Positions 12,201 to 22,800 of a stretch of 27,586 nt of DNA are shown here, in pieces. Within the stretch, counting starts at the first letter, position 1, and every line of letters begins with the position of its first letter. Position numbers and translations under genes: made by a program. The DNA comes from Acanthaster planci. Lineage: Eukaryota > Echinodermata > Asteroidea > Valvatida > Acanthasteridae. Where the stretch lies: assembly GCF_001949145.1 (NCBI RefSeq), contig NW_019091456.1, positions 953,650-981,235 on the forward strand. The letters run 5' to 3'. A model generated the notes under the pieces. It did no database searches, was not told the DNA's origin, and saw only the letters and a list, made by a program, of their open reading frames with translations.

Positions 12201-15200
12201 TCACCTTTGCTGCTACCTTCTTATACATGTAAATGACCAGGGCCCAATTTCATGGCGCTACTTACAGCAGAATTTCGCACTTACGATCTCCATTCTCCGC
12301 TAGCAGAAAAATTCTGCGCTAACCTTTCAAGCACAGAATCCATAGTTACGGGGTGTACACATGTGATCAAGCTAAAATTCCTCGCTAACCCATGAAACAT
12401 GTTCGCCGTAAGCACAGAATTTTCTGCTACGGTAAGCACCGATTTTTCACTTGCGGTAAGAAGCGCCATGAAATTGGGCCCTTGTCTTTTCAAAGACCAA
12501 AAAAAGGTAAATAAAGTGTGCATAACTTTCTCAAAAATCAGTCAGTTTCTTTGTACGAAGCTGGCATTTAACTGGAATCACTAGTGCACAAAGCATAATG
12601 GCATCATTGCAAGGTCTATGCATTAGACTGTGCTCTCAGTCATTATTAACTTAATCCATCATTTATATTCCTTGCCCAGAAAGCTGCACTAGTATTGTCC
12701 TTTTATTTCAAAATAAATTAAACATTCCGTCACGTCGGTTGCCATACTTGCAGAATGTTTCCCTTTCATTTTGAGATTTGTAGCTCTAGATATTTTTTCT
12801 AGAGAACTGGCTGATTGGGCTTAAGAGGAGGGGCAAGTCAAAAGTTGCAAAAGGCCCAGTTCTGAATTCCATCTTCTGAATTTATGATGACAATGCAAGC
12901 ACAGAACATGACAAATACTGGTATTTGTTTACTCCCAGAACTGTGGGGTCCGACGTCCGTACCGCTCCCATGAACCTTACCTTTTTCGCCATAGGCTATG
13001 CATAGCATTTAACAGGGTACCAACAGGGAAGGGATTCTGTGGTGAAATGCTGCTCCATTCCCCCCAAGACTTCTATGTATGGTAGTTTACCTACCTTCGT
13101 ACTTTGTACCACAAAGTAAAAACCGGGCCAAACTTGCTAATTTTTAAAAAAGGTGCCACGACTAAATGGTAGACTACAACTGCGATCGATACACAAGACA
13201 TGGAAATTGGCTGCAACCGCTTTCCATATGTACACGTATGTGTGTAATTCTTAACTACGACTGGACTAACTGGTTGAAATGACAGTTGGCTGTGGTGCAC
13301 GGGGGGAGGGGGTCACACTGACCCTTCACAGGGCTCCTCATTGTTTATGCTTAAAGGGCAGGAAAGACAAGCAACAGCCGTTGGGTGCCAGAGCACGTGA
13401 ACGCACTGTCGCACCGTGAACACTTTCTGTTGAGGTCGCACATGGATGCAGACAGGCAGTGATCTTTGTCCGCATCCAAGTACATGCAACTCGTACCATG
13501 AACAACCTGTACCATCAGCTCAACATACATGTAATTGTACCAACTCATATCTTTGCCGAGTTGCACCTTGGACAACTCCTACCTCCAGTAAAGACAACTC
13601 ATACCTTTGCGTACGAGACATTTAGTACCTTCACAGACATCAGGGCTTGCTCAGAGGTCACAGGTATTACTATTGCAATCAATTTGGAACAATAATTTGG
13701 TTTCTTAGTCATGCTTCGTCACCTAATTTGCCGTTTTGGCTGCACTGTCTTCCCTACACGCCGGTATGGTGACATTAACCCTCCTCTGGTTTTACAGCAC
13801 AAATGTGCACAAATGACCACAGTCACTGGTGAGCATGTATTTTCTATATGGAANTGCACATGAAACAGTGAAGCACAGTTGTTGGGCATCACAAAAGTGC
13901 AATCTGATATTCCCGTGAGGGACTGTTGGTGCAGTGCACAACACAGCTGTGCTTCTTTGAGGTGTTGAGTGACTTCAGCATAGGAGGGTTAATGTGAGAT
14001 CCGTAGACGTCAGTGGATGTGCGCATGCGGTCAGGCAACTGATGCTGGTCAACGTGGCCGGCCGTTGTTGCGTGAAATTTGGATTCTCCCCCGTTGCATT
14101 GAACAGCAGTGTGCCTAAATTTTTCGAAATTCTGTATTAGTGGGTCTATTGTAAAATATTTTTGGCCAGAACTTTGCATTATCACTTATTGCCTTTGATC
14201 AATATACAGCAGCTTGATTTATTCTTATATGATTTATTTTTTGCTGTCCACCGTGATGATGGAATGATGTCATGTTTTCATTTTACTTCAAAGTTTATAA
14301 AGTAATGTCAGTTATAACTCCCCCTCCAAAAAGAATTCTAATAAGGAAGGCAACCGACCCGCCAAACAAAATTTGAAAAAGGAGACCAGAAACATTTCCA
14401 AAAGAAATGAAAACATCACAAGTTTTCTTAAGTTCACTTCCTCCCCCCAAAGTTACTCAAAGCCATCACCCCCCACAAAATGAACAAGTCCAATAACATT
14501 CTCCCAAAGCCATAAGAATAAATTCAAGTCCCTCCCAACAAAAGAATTTAGAGTTAACTAAAGTCTCCCCCCCCAAAGGAAGGCAACCATCCTCCAAAAC
14601 AAATGTGGGTGAATATAGCACTGAATGAACAAATAAATGAGTTCAATAATAAGTTATTACATAATTAGTTGGATAATTGGATCAATATATGTATGTTCAC
14701 CAGTGGATTTCAATATTGATGTTATAAATAATTATCTACAAAAAACTTTTGAAAAACTGCAACTCTCAGTGCCAGCTACTTTAATGTTGATATAAATAAG
14801 TCAATCACAGTTGTATAAAGGAAAAAAGAAAACAAAGAATAATTTACATCTTTTCAGATACAGCCAAAACTCCAAGAATGGAAGACATTATTTACAGTCT
14901 CCGGACCCACACTGGCATAGCCAGTGGCTTTGTACCATGGATGGTGTGCCGTGCATGTGCCGCATCGGCATGATCAGTGTCGCAACCTCTCAACGGTCAA
15001 GTTGTCCTGAGTCAAGTAAGTAAACAGTTGGGTTGTTCGACATCCGTCACGTAAACTGACCGCACAAATGAACACGGCAGACACTAAGCCTATGCAAAAA
15101 ATCATGCTGCCGCTCGAGACGGAAAGATAACTCCGGGAGATTTATGAAGATTTTTTCCCTGATATGTTTGTCAAATCCGAAACATGTTAAGCATGCTGAA

Positions 15201-15597
15201 AGGAAAAGCAAGACAACTGAATTGTGAAAATGAAGGTACGAGTGGTCTTAACTCGAGGTACGACTTGCCCATACGAGTCGTGCCAGGTACGAGTTGACTC
15301 GAACTGTCGAAAGCATTATGCCAATCACAAACAAACAGCTGAACAGAAAGAACGTTTTCATTTTCAATTTCAAACTTGCGAATCTACTTTTTCATGCTTT
15401 TGTTTCAATATCCCCCGTCTGCCAAAGTACGCATCCTTATTGTTTATGCCTACCTCAAACAAGCGAACAAACTCAGCCATTCCTGAGTAGCCGTCATCTC
15501 TCTTCTCGTGCCGGAGTTTGTCAATGGGCGTCATGAACCGAAGCGGATCACGCGGGGCGAACAACGCCAACAAATTCGGTGGTAAGTACTGCGTCAT
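287..15597 (-). CDS. SNRNP70: U1 snRNP 70 kDa protein (U1-70K), C-terminus beyond left edge
   Basis: Core subunit of the nuclear U1 snRNP. It binds stem-loop 1 of U1 snRNA through an RRM and helps define 5' splice sites. Coding exons in transcript order: 15597-15454, 12013-11896, 10851-10793, 9335-9273, 7201-7120 and 388-287; all junctions keep frame. Residues 1-48 start [18 protein letters not shown], nearly identical to the family N-terminus. Residues 49-87 form the charged helix ([20 protein letters not shown]). Trp88 is rebuilt across a junction. RNP2 is LFVARI (102-107) and RNP1 is RGYAFIEY (141-148). The visible part ends VKGWLPRRL at residue 189, then a split Gly codon. The human protein is about 437 residues, so the Arg-rich C-terminal region is missing here only because the window ends. 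The start is the first ATG after an in-frame TAG. Donors are GTAGGC, GTAAGT, GTAAGT, GTATGT, GTGAGT and a weak GTCAGT at 281-286. Identity is very secure; the last donor is less so. Confidence 0.96.
1269..2107 (-). repeat. Six copies of a 14-base core carrying a 5' splice-site motif
   Basis: The plus-strand word GGGCTTACCAACCC occurs exactly at 1269, 1466, 1854, 1933, 2012 and 2094. On the SNRNP70 transcript it reads GGGTTGGTAAGCCC, containing GGTAAG. The last four copies are in tandem. The first two have different flanks, so the core is more widely conserved than the surrounding repeat unit. Confidence 0.9.
1853..2110. repeat. Tandem repeat, about 79-82 bp unit, just over three copies
   Basis: Units start at about 1853, 1932 and 2011, with the core of a fourth at 2093. 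The first two units are almost identical over 79 bp. The third has a 3-bp insertion and several substitutions. Each contains the 14-base core, then an A-rich stretch (CATCAAAAAACAAAACTGTT), then a stretch ending AAATTCCACAA. Confidence 0.92.
3823..3840. repeat. (GT)9 microsatellite
   Basis: Nine uninterrupted GT units in SNRNP70 intron 5, directly after a G-rich run. Confidence 0.95.
5341..5389. repeat. 19-bp tandem repeat, about 2.6 copies
   Basis: The unit CGGTCTTTTGTTCCGAGTA is perfect at 5341-5359 and 5360-5378, followed by a partial third copy. Perfect copies suggest a recent expansion. It lies in SNRNP70 intron 5. Confidence 0.93.
8266..8460. mobile_element. Possible TTAA-flanked MITE
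   Basis: The left side reads TTAACCCCTTAACGGCGGGA, and the right side read inward on the other strand is TTAATCCCTTCGAGCCGGGA. The ends are similar and both are flanked by TTAA, the piggyBac target site. The inner sequences then diverge. Support is modest; a database of the host's repeats would decide. Confidence 0.3.
8994..9129 (+). repeat. Dispersed repeat, copy A
   Basis: Roughly two thirds identical to 19243-19381 in the same orientation. Shared landmarks include GGAGTAGCACA, a central stretch with CATAGGT or TATAGGT, and the closing CTAG. No coding potential or terminal repeat is visible, so the class is unknown. Confidence 0.55.
9393..10231. mobile_element. Non-autonomous PIF/Harbinger-like element
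   Basis: The left end GGGGTCATCCATTTTTGTCA at 9393-9412 is matched by the reverse complement of 10212-10231 with one mismatch (GGAGTCATCC...). The similarity continues inward with TTTTTC and GTACG words. Both ends are flanked by TAA (9390-9392 and 10232-10234), a 3-bp target duplication typical of PIF/Harbinger. No transposase frame is present in the 839 bp. The 104-codon and 110-codon plus frames inside show no recognisable domain. Confidence 0.7.
9552..9607. repeat. Hairpin with 12-bp perfect stem
   Basis: ATTTTGCCTGGT (9552-9563) pairs with ACCAGGCAAAAT (9596-9607) across a 32-base loop that itself holds the palindrome GTACATATGTAC. It lies inside the Harbinger-like element and may be part of it or a nested insertion. 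Confidence 0.75.
10473..10728. mobile_element. MITE with long imperfect terminal inverted repeats
   Basis: GGGTCATTCTATAAATTT at 10473-10490 is perfectly inverted at 10711-10728. Alignment continues inward with gaps for about 60-70 bp (CTTTTTC, GTCCCTGTT, CTGG words). I see no clean target-site duplication, so the superfamily is not assigned. It ends 65 bp from the nearest SNRNP70 exon (10793-10851). Confidence 0.8.
11428..11482. repeat. 22-bp stem-loop with telomere-like AACCCTAACCCT arm
   Basis: Arms 11428-11449 and 11461-11482 are inverted with two mismatches, around an 11-base loop. The right arm read on the minus strand contains AACCCTAACCCT. It may be a foldback element. No flanking duplication is clear. 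Confidence 0.85.
11569..11587. repeat. (GA)9 microsatellite
   Basis: Nine and a half GA units in SNRNP70 intron 2. Confidence 0.95.
12240..12481. mobile_element. MITE with 20-bp perfect terminal inverted repeats
   Basis: GGGCCCAATTTCATGGCGCT at 12240-12259 is the exact reverse complement of 12462-12481. The interior is rich in short inverted words such as TTACAGCAGAATT, GCGCTAAC and GGTAAGCAC, so the whole element can fold back. No target duplication is evident and there is no coding capacity. Confidence 0.85.
13779..13988. mobile_element. piggyBac-type MITE with TTAA target sites
   Basis: The element begins CCCTCCT and ends AGGAGGG, and is flanked on both sides by TTAA (13775-13778 and 13989-13992). 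TTAA duplication and ends starting CCC are the hallmarks of piggyBac elements. The perfect terminal repeat is short, with partial similarity inward. The interior carries repeated TGCAC/GTGCA words and no transposase. Confidence 0.75.
15235..15294. repeat. Cluster of GGTACGA words
   Basis: GGTACGAGT at 15235 and 15286, and GGTACGACT at 15257, with interspersed inverted forms (ACTCG, ATACGAGTCG). Spacing is 22 and 29 bp, so this is a degenerate repeat with no fixed period. It lies about 160 bp inside SNRNP70 intron 1. Confidence 0.45.
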
Positions 15598-15930
15598 TTT
15601 GCTGTGAATTATCCACAAAACGGCTGGTGAAGAAAACTTTAAAAGAAACCTGCTTTGTTCCCGAGACTAAAGTTTATCATAAACTGACATAGCTGACGCA
15701 AATAAACTTTAAAGATCCTGGCTAAAAGCGATGTAGAATTTTCCTTCGAGTTCAAGTCTTCTATTCCTCCGACGGAAAACCAGCAAACATGGCGCGTCAA
15801 CCTTGTTCAGTACCCGTCGCGTCGTACGTTAACGTTAGGCGTGAGCGCTCCCCTCTCCATCCAAAAGATCGAGAGCCGAAGGTTTTGGGGACGAGATTAA
15901 CTTTTTTCCTCAGAGAGGGCGCTGTTCACG
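15598..15930 (-). promoter_or_regulatory. SNRNP70: SNRNP70 5'UTR and promoter region
   Basis: This is the sequence immediately upstream of the SNRNP70 ATG. The region is locally richer in CpG than its surroundings and has no TATA box, as expected for a housekeeping gene. AAACATGGCG at 15785-15794 resembles a YY1 site, which often marks the start of such promoters. AGAGGGCGC at 15914-15922 resembles the right part of a CTCF motif. The transcription start is not visible. Confidence 0.45.
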
Positions 15931-18422
15931 AAAAGAGGGTGTTTTCTAAACGGTGGCTTCGTTCGCCTTGGGGATAGACATAAAAAACCATACTCGAATA
16001 TTTGCCATGTATTTGCCAAACAAAAATTCTTATTTCAACCCTAGCCTCACATAAGACAATTGAACACGATTTTTTGGGTGTAAATTTTAGCTGCATCGAG
16101 CTTTAGGATTACAAACCAAGGTCTTATGAAAATGAAGCCCCGAGGCACCAGCAGTCATCCAAGATGAAGCCACCGTTTGAAAAACTGTATGGATTAAAAA
16201 TAGATTAAAGAGAACTTCAAGTTGAGAAAACTAGCGAAGCAAAAATAACACAAAAAGTTGTGCTTGTTTAAAAAAAAAGATAGGTGATAATTGGTTCACA
16301 TATCCATGTAGTATCTCAAAACATGTACTTGGAGAAGACAATAGGTTGAAGGGAGCATCATTTGATTCGGAGGGGGGCACTATTTTGTGGCTTTTGCACT
16401 TAGGGTATGCGAGAAAAGTTTCAAAGGTTGGACACTTCAATATTACGTTTTCCCTGAAACAAGAACATGTCAATCATCTAGAATTTTAATGACGAAAAAT
16501 ACATAACACATTTATCTGTGTTGAGAAACCAAAGGGAACAAAATGATGGAGTAAAATATAAATATAAAATAAAAAGAATTACATGTATATGTGAAAATCA
16601 AAACGAATTACACTGCGTGTACGTGTTAACATGTACAACTTAGTGTTGCTTAAGGTTGAGTGGAATAAGAACAAAGCTTTTAATTATTTTGTTATGACTA
16701 GTTTGGCACAAATGGCTAAAATTCTAAAGGCACACTGAACTTGAAATACTGAATTTGAGTTTTGCTCAAAAATTTTGCAATATAAATGATTACAAACTGA
16801 ATAACATTAATTAATCATGATACATATAAAATAATCATACAAATGCATGTTCCAAGGCAAAGATTTGAGCAAGAGTGTCTTGGGAGATCCAATCAATCAA
16901 CAGTGTCACCATAATGAAAAATTCTGCAAAAATATAAAACAGAAAGCAAGAAAATAAATGTATCAATTGGGCAACTTAGGTTGGAAACCACAGCCTCTCC
17001 AATGTTGCCAGCCAAAACGTAACTGGTCCCGTCAGCCAAGGTTGGACTACATCTTCATTACAGTGTGAAATAACATCCAGGGTGTCATTGCATCCTGCCA
17101 CAGCACTTTTTTACGCACTTTCACCTGACAGAGGTAGCTGAAATTTTGTACACCCAAATGCCAGATTGAGAACAAGTCAACATGTCTTTGGGTGACATGT
17201 TTTCAGGAAATATAAGTATTTAGATAATTCCCGAAATAAGAAATGTGAACAAAATTTTAGCTTGTTCCATTGGCTAAATTTGTGAACAAAGCGCGCTATG
17301 AAAAAGTTCATTACCGGTATGGTAGGATGAATCAATACTTGTTGCAATGTTTGGCATCATCCAGTCTGGGCTAATGGAATCATGCTTAGCACTCTTTAAA
17401 GCAACGGTTAAATTAACGAGAAATTTTATCACCAAATATTTTTTTAATCATCAATTTTGTCAAAGTTACAAGAAACACAACTTCAAAATGTGACCTCTTG
17501 TTCTAATCCTAAGAATTACATTGTATCTAATAAAATTTACTCTCCCCTAACACAAGCTACAACCTTCCTTTTATTGTTTGGACTCTGACATATCTGCCCC
17601 TTTTGCCCAAATCTTTTCTGTTCCCCAAATTTCACATGCCTACGTAACTTGCTGAATGCTTTGACGACAGCTGTTAAAAATGGTGAAGGACACAATGTGC
17701 ATTTCCATTAACATTATCAGCAATGGGTAACACCAGGATTTTTCCAGTGGTGGGGGGGGGACTTTTTTAGGGGAGGGGATTTCCAGAAGAGCGGCAAAGC
17801 CGTCACTAGCTACAAACTGATAAACCACTAACAGGGAGAGGTAGTCAATTTTAAGAGTATTTTCCCATCAAATCTGATTTCCATCCTTTGATATCTCTTT
17901 CTTTTTCCTTCTTTTTCTTTTGCTTCTTTCTCATTCCTCCCCCCCTTGCGACATTTATGTTATCAGCCCCCAACTATTCACCCACTTGACACAACAAAAC
18001 GGTTCTGCTTTCCAACCCACCACAACCAAACGCTTCAACATATAATTGACTCTCTTTATAACAAAGCTGTAGGGACTAGACAGATTACTTTGTTATAAGC
18101 AGGACTTTGTTACAAGAGGAATGGAAAAACAAAGAAAAACATAAGAATTCAAGAAAGTGAGATTCTCGAAATCTTTTCTTTCTACTTGTACTTTCTTGTA
18201 CCAGCATTCTTTATGATGAAAGTTTACTGTAGTTCTTGACTATTTGTCAGGATACATGAAAAACTGATTTGAATGTTCATGAAGCACACTTTCCAAAGTA
18301 AACATACAGACAAATCTGACGATTACAGAAATGTTACTGTTGGTCATTTGCAGTGGCTCTCTTCAATGGTGGTGAGCAGAGCTGTACATGCATATAGAGA
18401 CATATGCACCTGCTTCAGATTT

Positions 18423-18522
18423 TGGAAACAAAATGGCCATTCATTACGTGTACAGTAGAGCGTGCAGGTGTCATATACCAACTATGTCTGTGCTCTGGCA
18501 CATAAACGGCCACTTTGTTTCC
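18423..18522. repeat. Imperfect inverted repeat
   Basis: GGAAACAAAATGGCC (from 18423) is inverted as GGCCACTTTGTTTCC (ending 18522), with one mismatch and about 70 bases between. It could be a small foldback element. Confidence 0.6.
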
Positions 18523-19242
18523 AACAATGGCGACACTTGTGCACAGCCACTGTTCCATGACGCTATACCAAGCTCGACACAGTGCTTTCCACCATTACAG
18601 GGGGCCATCAGGAATATCCAGTGCAATGCTGCTGGATTAGTTTGTGCCACAGGGTTGTGTCTACAGTCACACCCAATGAAAAACCAAAACAAAACAATAT
18701 CACTCAATCTGTCCCTATGGGTACACGTGTAATTTTATACATGTACATGAGCAGTTTCTGAAAATTATCAGCTGCACAAGGATGTCGTAATCCACCTTTG
18801 CTTTCTGGGTGGAGACCAACGGAGGTTGTGCCTAGCAGCCATCTTGTGTGCACAATCCTCCATGCCAAAAGCACTAACTGAAACAATGGCTGCCACGTAC
18901 AACCACTATGTGCCAATTTGATATTTCAAAAAGGCAAGGTGATTCGAGAACGAGGCACCTGCAAAAGCACCTGCAAAGCTGTGCATATAATCTGGCTGTA
19001 CACAGCTGTGCACTGCAGTATTGAAGAAAAAGCTAGGGAAAACAATCGCCACGGGTCGGCATGTAAATTCCAACTTTGTAAAGGACTGTGGCTTGGTATG
19101 TGCATCTTGCCTTTTTAAAAAAAAGTCTGCAACTTTTGGCTGCGGATAATACCATGCCTGGGGCAAATTCACTCAGTTCATGAGTTAAAATACAGAAACA
19201 CAACGGCTTGTCCTCTGGCAACTGTGCACACACATGCCACGT

Positions 19243-19381
19243 GTGTCTGAATCAACTGGCTACGGCTTGGAGTAGCACACATTTATAGGAAGTTAATAGC
19301 CATGAGCTACTGTAGGCGGCTTCTATAGGTGTGCATGTTATTTCAAGCCACAACATTCGGACAATGGTGTGTCCTCCCTAG
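19243..19381 (+). repeat. Dispersed repeat, copy B
   Basis: Diverged partner of 8994-9129 in the same orientation, about 10 kb away. It shares GGAGTAGCACA, an ATAGGT stretch and a closing CTAG. Confidence 0.55.
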
Positions 19382-19844
19382 GCACTCACAGGTAGGACAC
19401 ATGTCTACTTGCCTTGCAGAGGCTACAAAGTTCATTCGTGAGTCGGCCATATTGGAATTGAAAACGAGGTTAACTCTTCACTTTTGAGACTTAAGAGAAG
19501 AAAAAGCAGCGATAACGTAAAACATCTTGACAAATTAGTACATGTACCTATCTACTGTGATGGACAATTTCAAATCGATGATTGAACATAAATAGTTTTT
19601 TAAGCCAGTTCTTTTAAAAATATTGAAAGGGAGGCTTAGAATGATGCCACTAATAAAATAGTCTGGCATCATCCCAATCAACAGGTTGCAATTTACAAAA
19701 CGGATTCAGGAAACAAGAACAAAAATGGCTTCCCTGTGAATCAGTTCTGAAATCAGACATGGCTCGTTCTTCACTGGCTTCCTTACAAAAGGCTACACAA
19801 AGCCTACAAGGCTTGCAGAGGCTACAGACAGGTGACAGCTGGGC

Positions 19845-22800
19845 CTAGAACCGGTAGCCATACCAGTCGGTGTACCGGTAGATCTGGGCCGTCTCCAGAG
19901 CCTTGGCCAGGTTTTTGGACTTCCTGGACTGTCGTGCCAGCTGCCGGCTGACTGTGGCGTTGGACCTCTTCAGGAGACGCTCCTTCTTGAGCTGCTCATT
20001 CTTCGATCGGACCCACCTGCAATGAAAGTAAGGACAATATGCTGAGTGACTGAATAATCCACTCCACAGAGGAACAATGGGTGGGGTGTTTAACGAATGT
20101 AGGAATGACATCCTTCTGGTGCCAGAAACTGTCGGTCAATGGACATTTTGTAAGTGATGTGCTAAACACACGCAACCACTTCTGTTGAAATGTGCATGCG
20201 CCTACACCAAGTTAGATATGTTTCCCAATAGCCTGTCTATTCCTTGTCGGTGAGGGCGTGCTTCTAACCAGGATGAACTCACAAAATGCTGAGTAGACGG
20301 GTCGTAAAAATTACAAATTAAAATTATGAGTTTTCAGGACTTTTCATGCCTGCGGGAGTTCTCAGTCCCAATGGCTATGAATTTGAGCACTTTGCACCTA
20401 GTGTTTGTACTAAACGAAAAATATGGAAAAGTTTGAATGATTAAACCTCTGAAAATATAGAAATTGGAGGGGGTTTAAACATCCTGAAATCTGGAAAAAT
20501 CTAAAAAAATTACACCCTTGTAATAGCAACTGATAGGACAAACATTAATGGTGCAGATCAACTGATCGCACCCAAGAAATGCACCCACAAGGCAAACTAG
20601 GAAACCAAATAATAACAGCAGAAACTTACTGTCTGAATGCCTGGTCGCATTCTCTGCGGTCCCGCAAAAAGTACCCACTGTTCTTCTCTTCCTCGGCCTG
20701 TTTCCGGAGCTTGCGCTCCCGTCTCGCCTGGCTCTGCTTCATCTGCAGCCAGGCCTGGAAGTTGTCGTCGATACTGGACTGATCCTGAAAAGCAAGAAAA
20801 ATGAGCATTTCTGTTTGGGTAACAAAATTCTCTGCATCAGTGAAATTGCAGCGTCGCGGCAATCCAATGCATACATAAAAGCAGATAAAACCACATCACT
20901 ATACCCCTGATGAATGCACCCATGAAACACTCCTTAAAGAATTCCAGCTCTCAAAGAGTACACGGGGTGATGTCGGCATTTGACCATTACAGCAGCCATC
21001 TCTGCCCCGACAGACACTACTACTGGGTGAAGAACCAACTTAAAATAAATTATCTTGCTCAAGATCACACTACATAGTCTCAGTCTAGACACAAGTCAGT
21101 ATTCTCCAAATTTATCCCCCCAAACTTCTAACAAGTGTTAACATGCCCACATTTTGGGATAGGCATAAAGGCGTATGCAAGACCTGTCGTCATTACAAGA
21201 ATAAGTGCTGTGTCCTAGCGGAAAAATGGAAACCTTAACAAGGAGGTACACTTACGCAAGGTTTCACCATGAGGTACTCCAAAAATTATAAGTCAAACCT
21301 CATAAAACCTCAAAGTAAACCTCGAGTTGTGCCGTTTGATTTTGCATCCTTCCTAAATGCCTCCTCGGATGTCGTTACCTTCTTGTCGTCATTGTTCTTC
21401 TTCTGTTCCTTTTCCTGTCTCTTCCTCTCTTTCTCCGCCTCCCTCTTGTGTTCAAGCCACGCCTGAAAGGCACTCTCAGCCTCTTCTCGTTTCTTCCGCT
21501 GTTCCTCTTCCTCGGCCTGCCGCAGCTCCTGCCGCTGCTGCATCCTCAGCCTCATCTGCTCCCGCTTGTGCTCCTTCTGCTCCGGCGTCAGCCCGTACTT
21601 GCTGTGCCCGGTGTAGGCCACCGTCCAGGCCCCCTGCTGGCTCCCTGACAAGTCGCGCTGGGTGCGCGCTGACTGGATCCGCCGCGGCGGAAGCTGGGAG
21701 CGCCGCAGCCCCGTGCTGTCAGTGGCAGTGGAGGGGCGGGGCTTGGAGGGTGGCCTTGGCTGGAGGGGTGACTCCACTTCCACCTCCTGGGGGACGGGGT
21801 CTTCAACAGGAGCATCGCCATGACCATTGGGGGTGACTGGCGTCACTCGGGATTGGTCAGTTTCATCCTGCACAGGAGACAGTTCTAATCCCATTGATCG
21901 TCTCTCGGTGGGGGTTAAGCCCCTGACACTGATGAGCTCAAATTTACCGTCCCTCTCAATCAGGATCTTTTCATCCTCACCTCGCGGGCTCTGGCTGTTA
22001 CCATTCGGCTTGTTCTGATCGTATTGCTGCATTTCCTTAGGCTCTATTTCAGCATGGTCTTTTTCTTCCCCCAAGGTCAGCTTGGCGACCTCAAGGTCAT
22101 TTGGGTCCGTGACCTGTGGTTCCTGTGTCCTCTCACTGTCTGATGTACCATCACTAACACCTTCGCCCTCGTTAGCATCACCTGGTTGCTCCATTCCATT
22201 CTGGTTGGCCTCTCCCTCGTTGTCATCTTCGTTGCCGTAGAGCTCCTCGGGAAATTCAACAGCAATGACCTCTTCACTGAATTTGACCTTCCGGTCTGTT
22301 TTTTCCGGGGTTTCACCTTCGGCCTTCAGCTGCTCATTGAGTTCCCGCACCCTGTCAGCGATGTCATACTCCGGTGGGTCCTCCATGGGCAAAAAGCCTT
22401 CCTCCTTCAGTTTCTGGAGTTCCATTTCAAGAAGTCTCTGCTCCTCTGATTGGGAGTCCTCCACCACTGTTTCCTGTTCCTCATGATCACCATCAAGCGC
22501 TGTTTCGTGGTTCTGTTCTCCGGCATCCTGATCAAGCACATATGAAGAAGGCTCTTCACGCCGCGACTCTGACCGTTCGTAAGGTTCCTCCGTGTCAATC
22601 TGAAAAAGATGAAATGCATGAGAGAGGCACTGGGAAAAAATAGCACGACCACTTCAATTTGCAGAGTCAAATACTCGCTCTAAATAATGAATCACTACAG
22701 GTGCGAGGGCTAAGACTGGGAGGCTAACGAGGAAGGCATGAAACATCAAGCACGGGGTTTTCACCAATGACAATGACCCCTCGAGCTGAACCAAGAAAGG

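Larger units (their letters stand above)
12014..15453 (-). other. SNRNP70: SNRNP70 intron 1
   Basis: Bounded by donor GTAGGC (15453-15448) and acceptor TTGTCAG ending at 12014. It contains two inverted-repeat elements (12240-12481, 13779-13988), a C/A-rich stretch at 14320-14600 with loosely repeated segments (GGAAGGCAACC at about 14345 and 14578), and a cluster of GGTACGA words at 15235-15294. One undetermined base lies at 13855. Confidence 0.88.
15931..19844. other. Intergenic region and probable CCDC181 3'UTR
   Basis: AT-rich DNA without a recognisable gene. The part next to 19845 must hold the CCDC181 3'UTR, but no canonical poly-A signal stands out on the minus strand close to the stop. 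It contains an inverted repeat at 18423-18522, one dispersed repeat copy (19243-19381) and a 15-base word (CTTGCAGAGGCTACA) repeated at 19413 and 19812. The 114-codon plus frame at 18388-18732 is not recognisable. Confidence 0.7.

Noticed and set aside
15789-15977. 62-codon plus-strand frame starting AACATGGCG near the SNRNP70 promoter
   Set aside because: No recognisable protein and no clear donor. The ATG is better explained as part of a YY1-like promoter motif.
18388-18732. 114-codon plus-strand frame with several Cys and His
   Set aside because: No ordered zinc-finger or secreted-domain spacing, and it overlaps an inverted repeat.
21310-21378. Extension of CCDC181 exon 2 to a later donor (GAG followed by GTTTAC)
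   Set aside because: That donor is phase 1 and would throw exon 3 out of frame. The donor at 21378-21373 is phase 0 and matches the vertebrate protein.
21357-21836. 159-codon plus-strand frame rich in Pro, Ala and Ser
   Set aside because: It is the antisense shadow of the large CCDC181 exon, whose codon use creates an open frame on the other strand.
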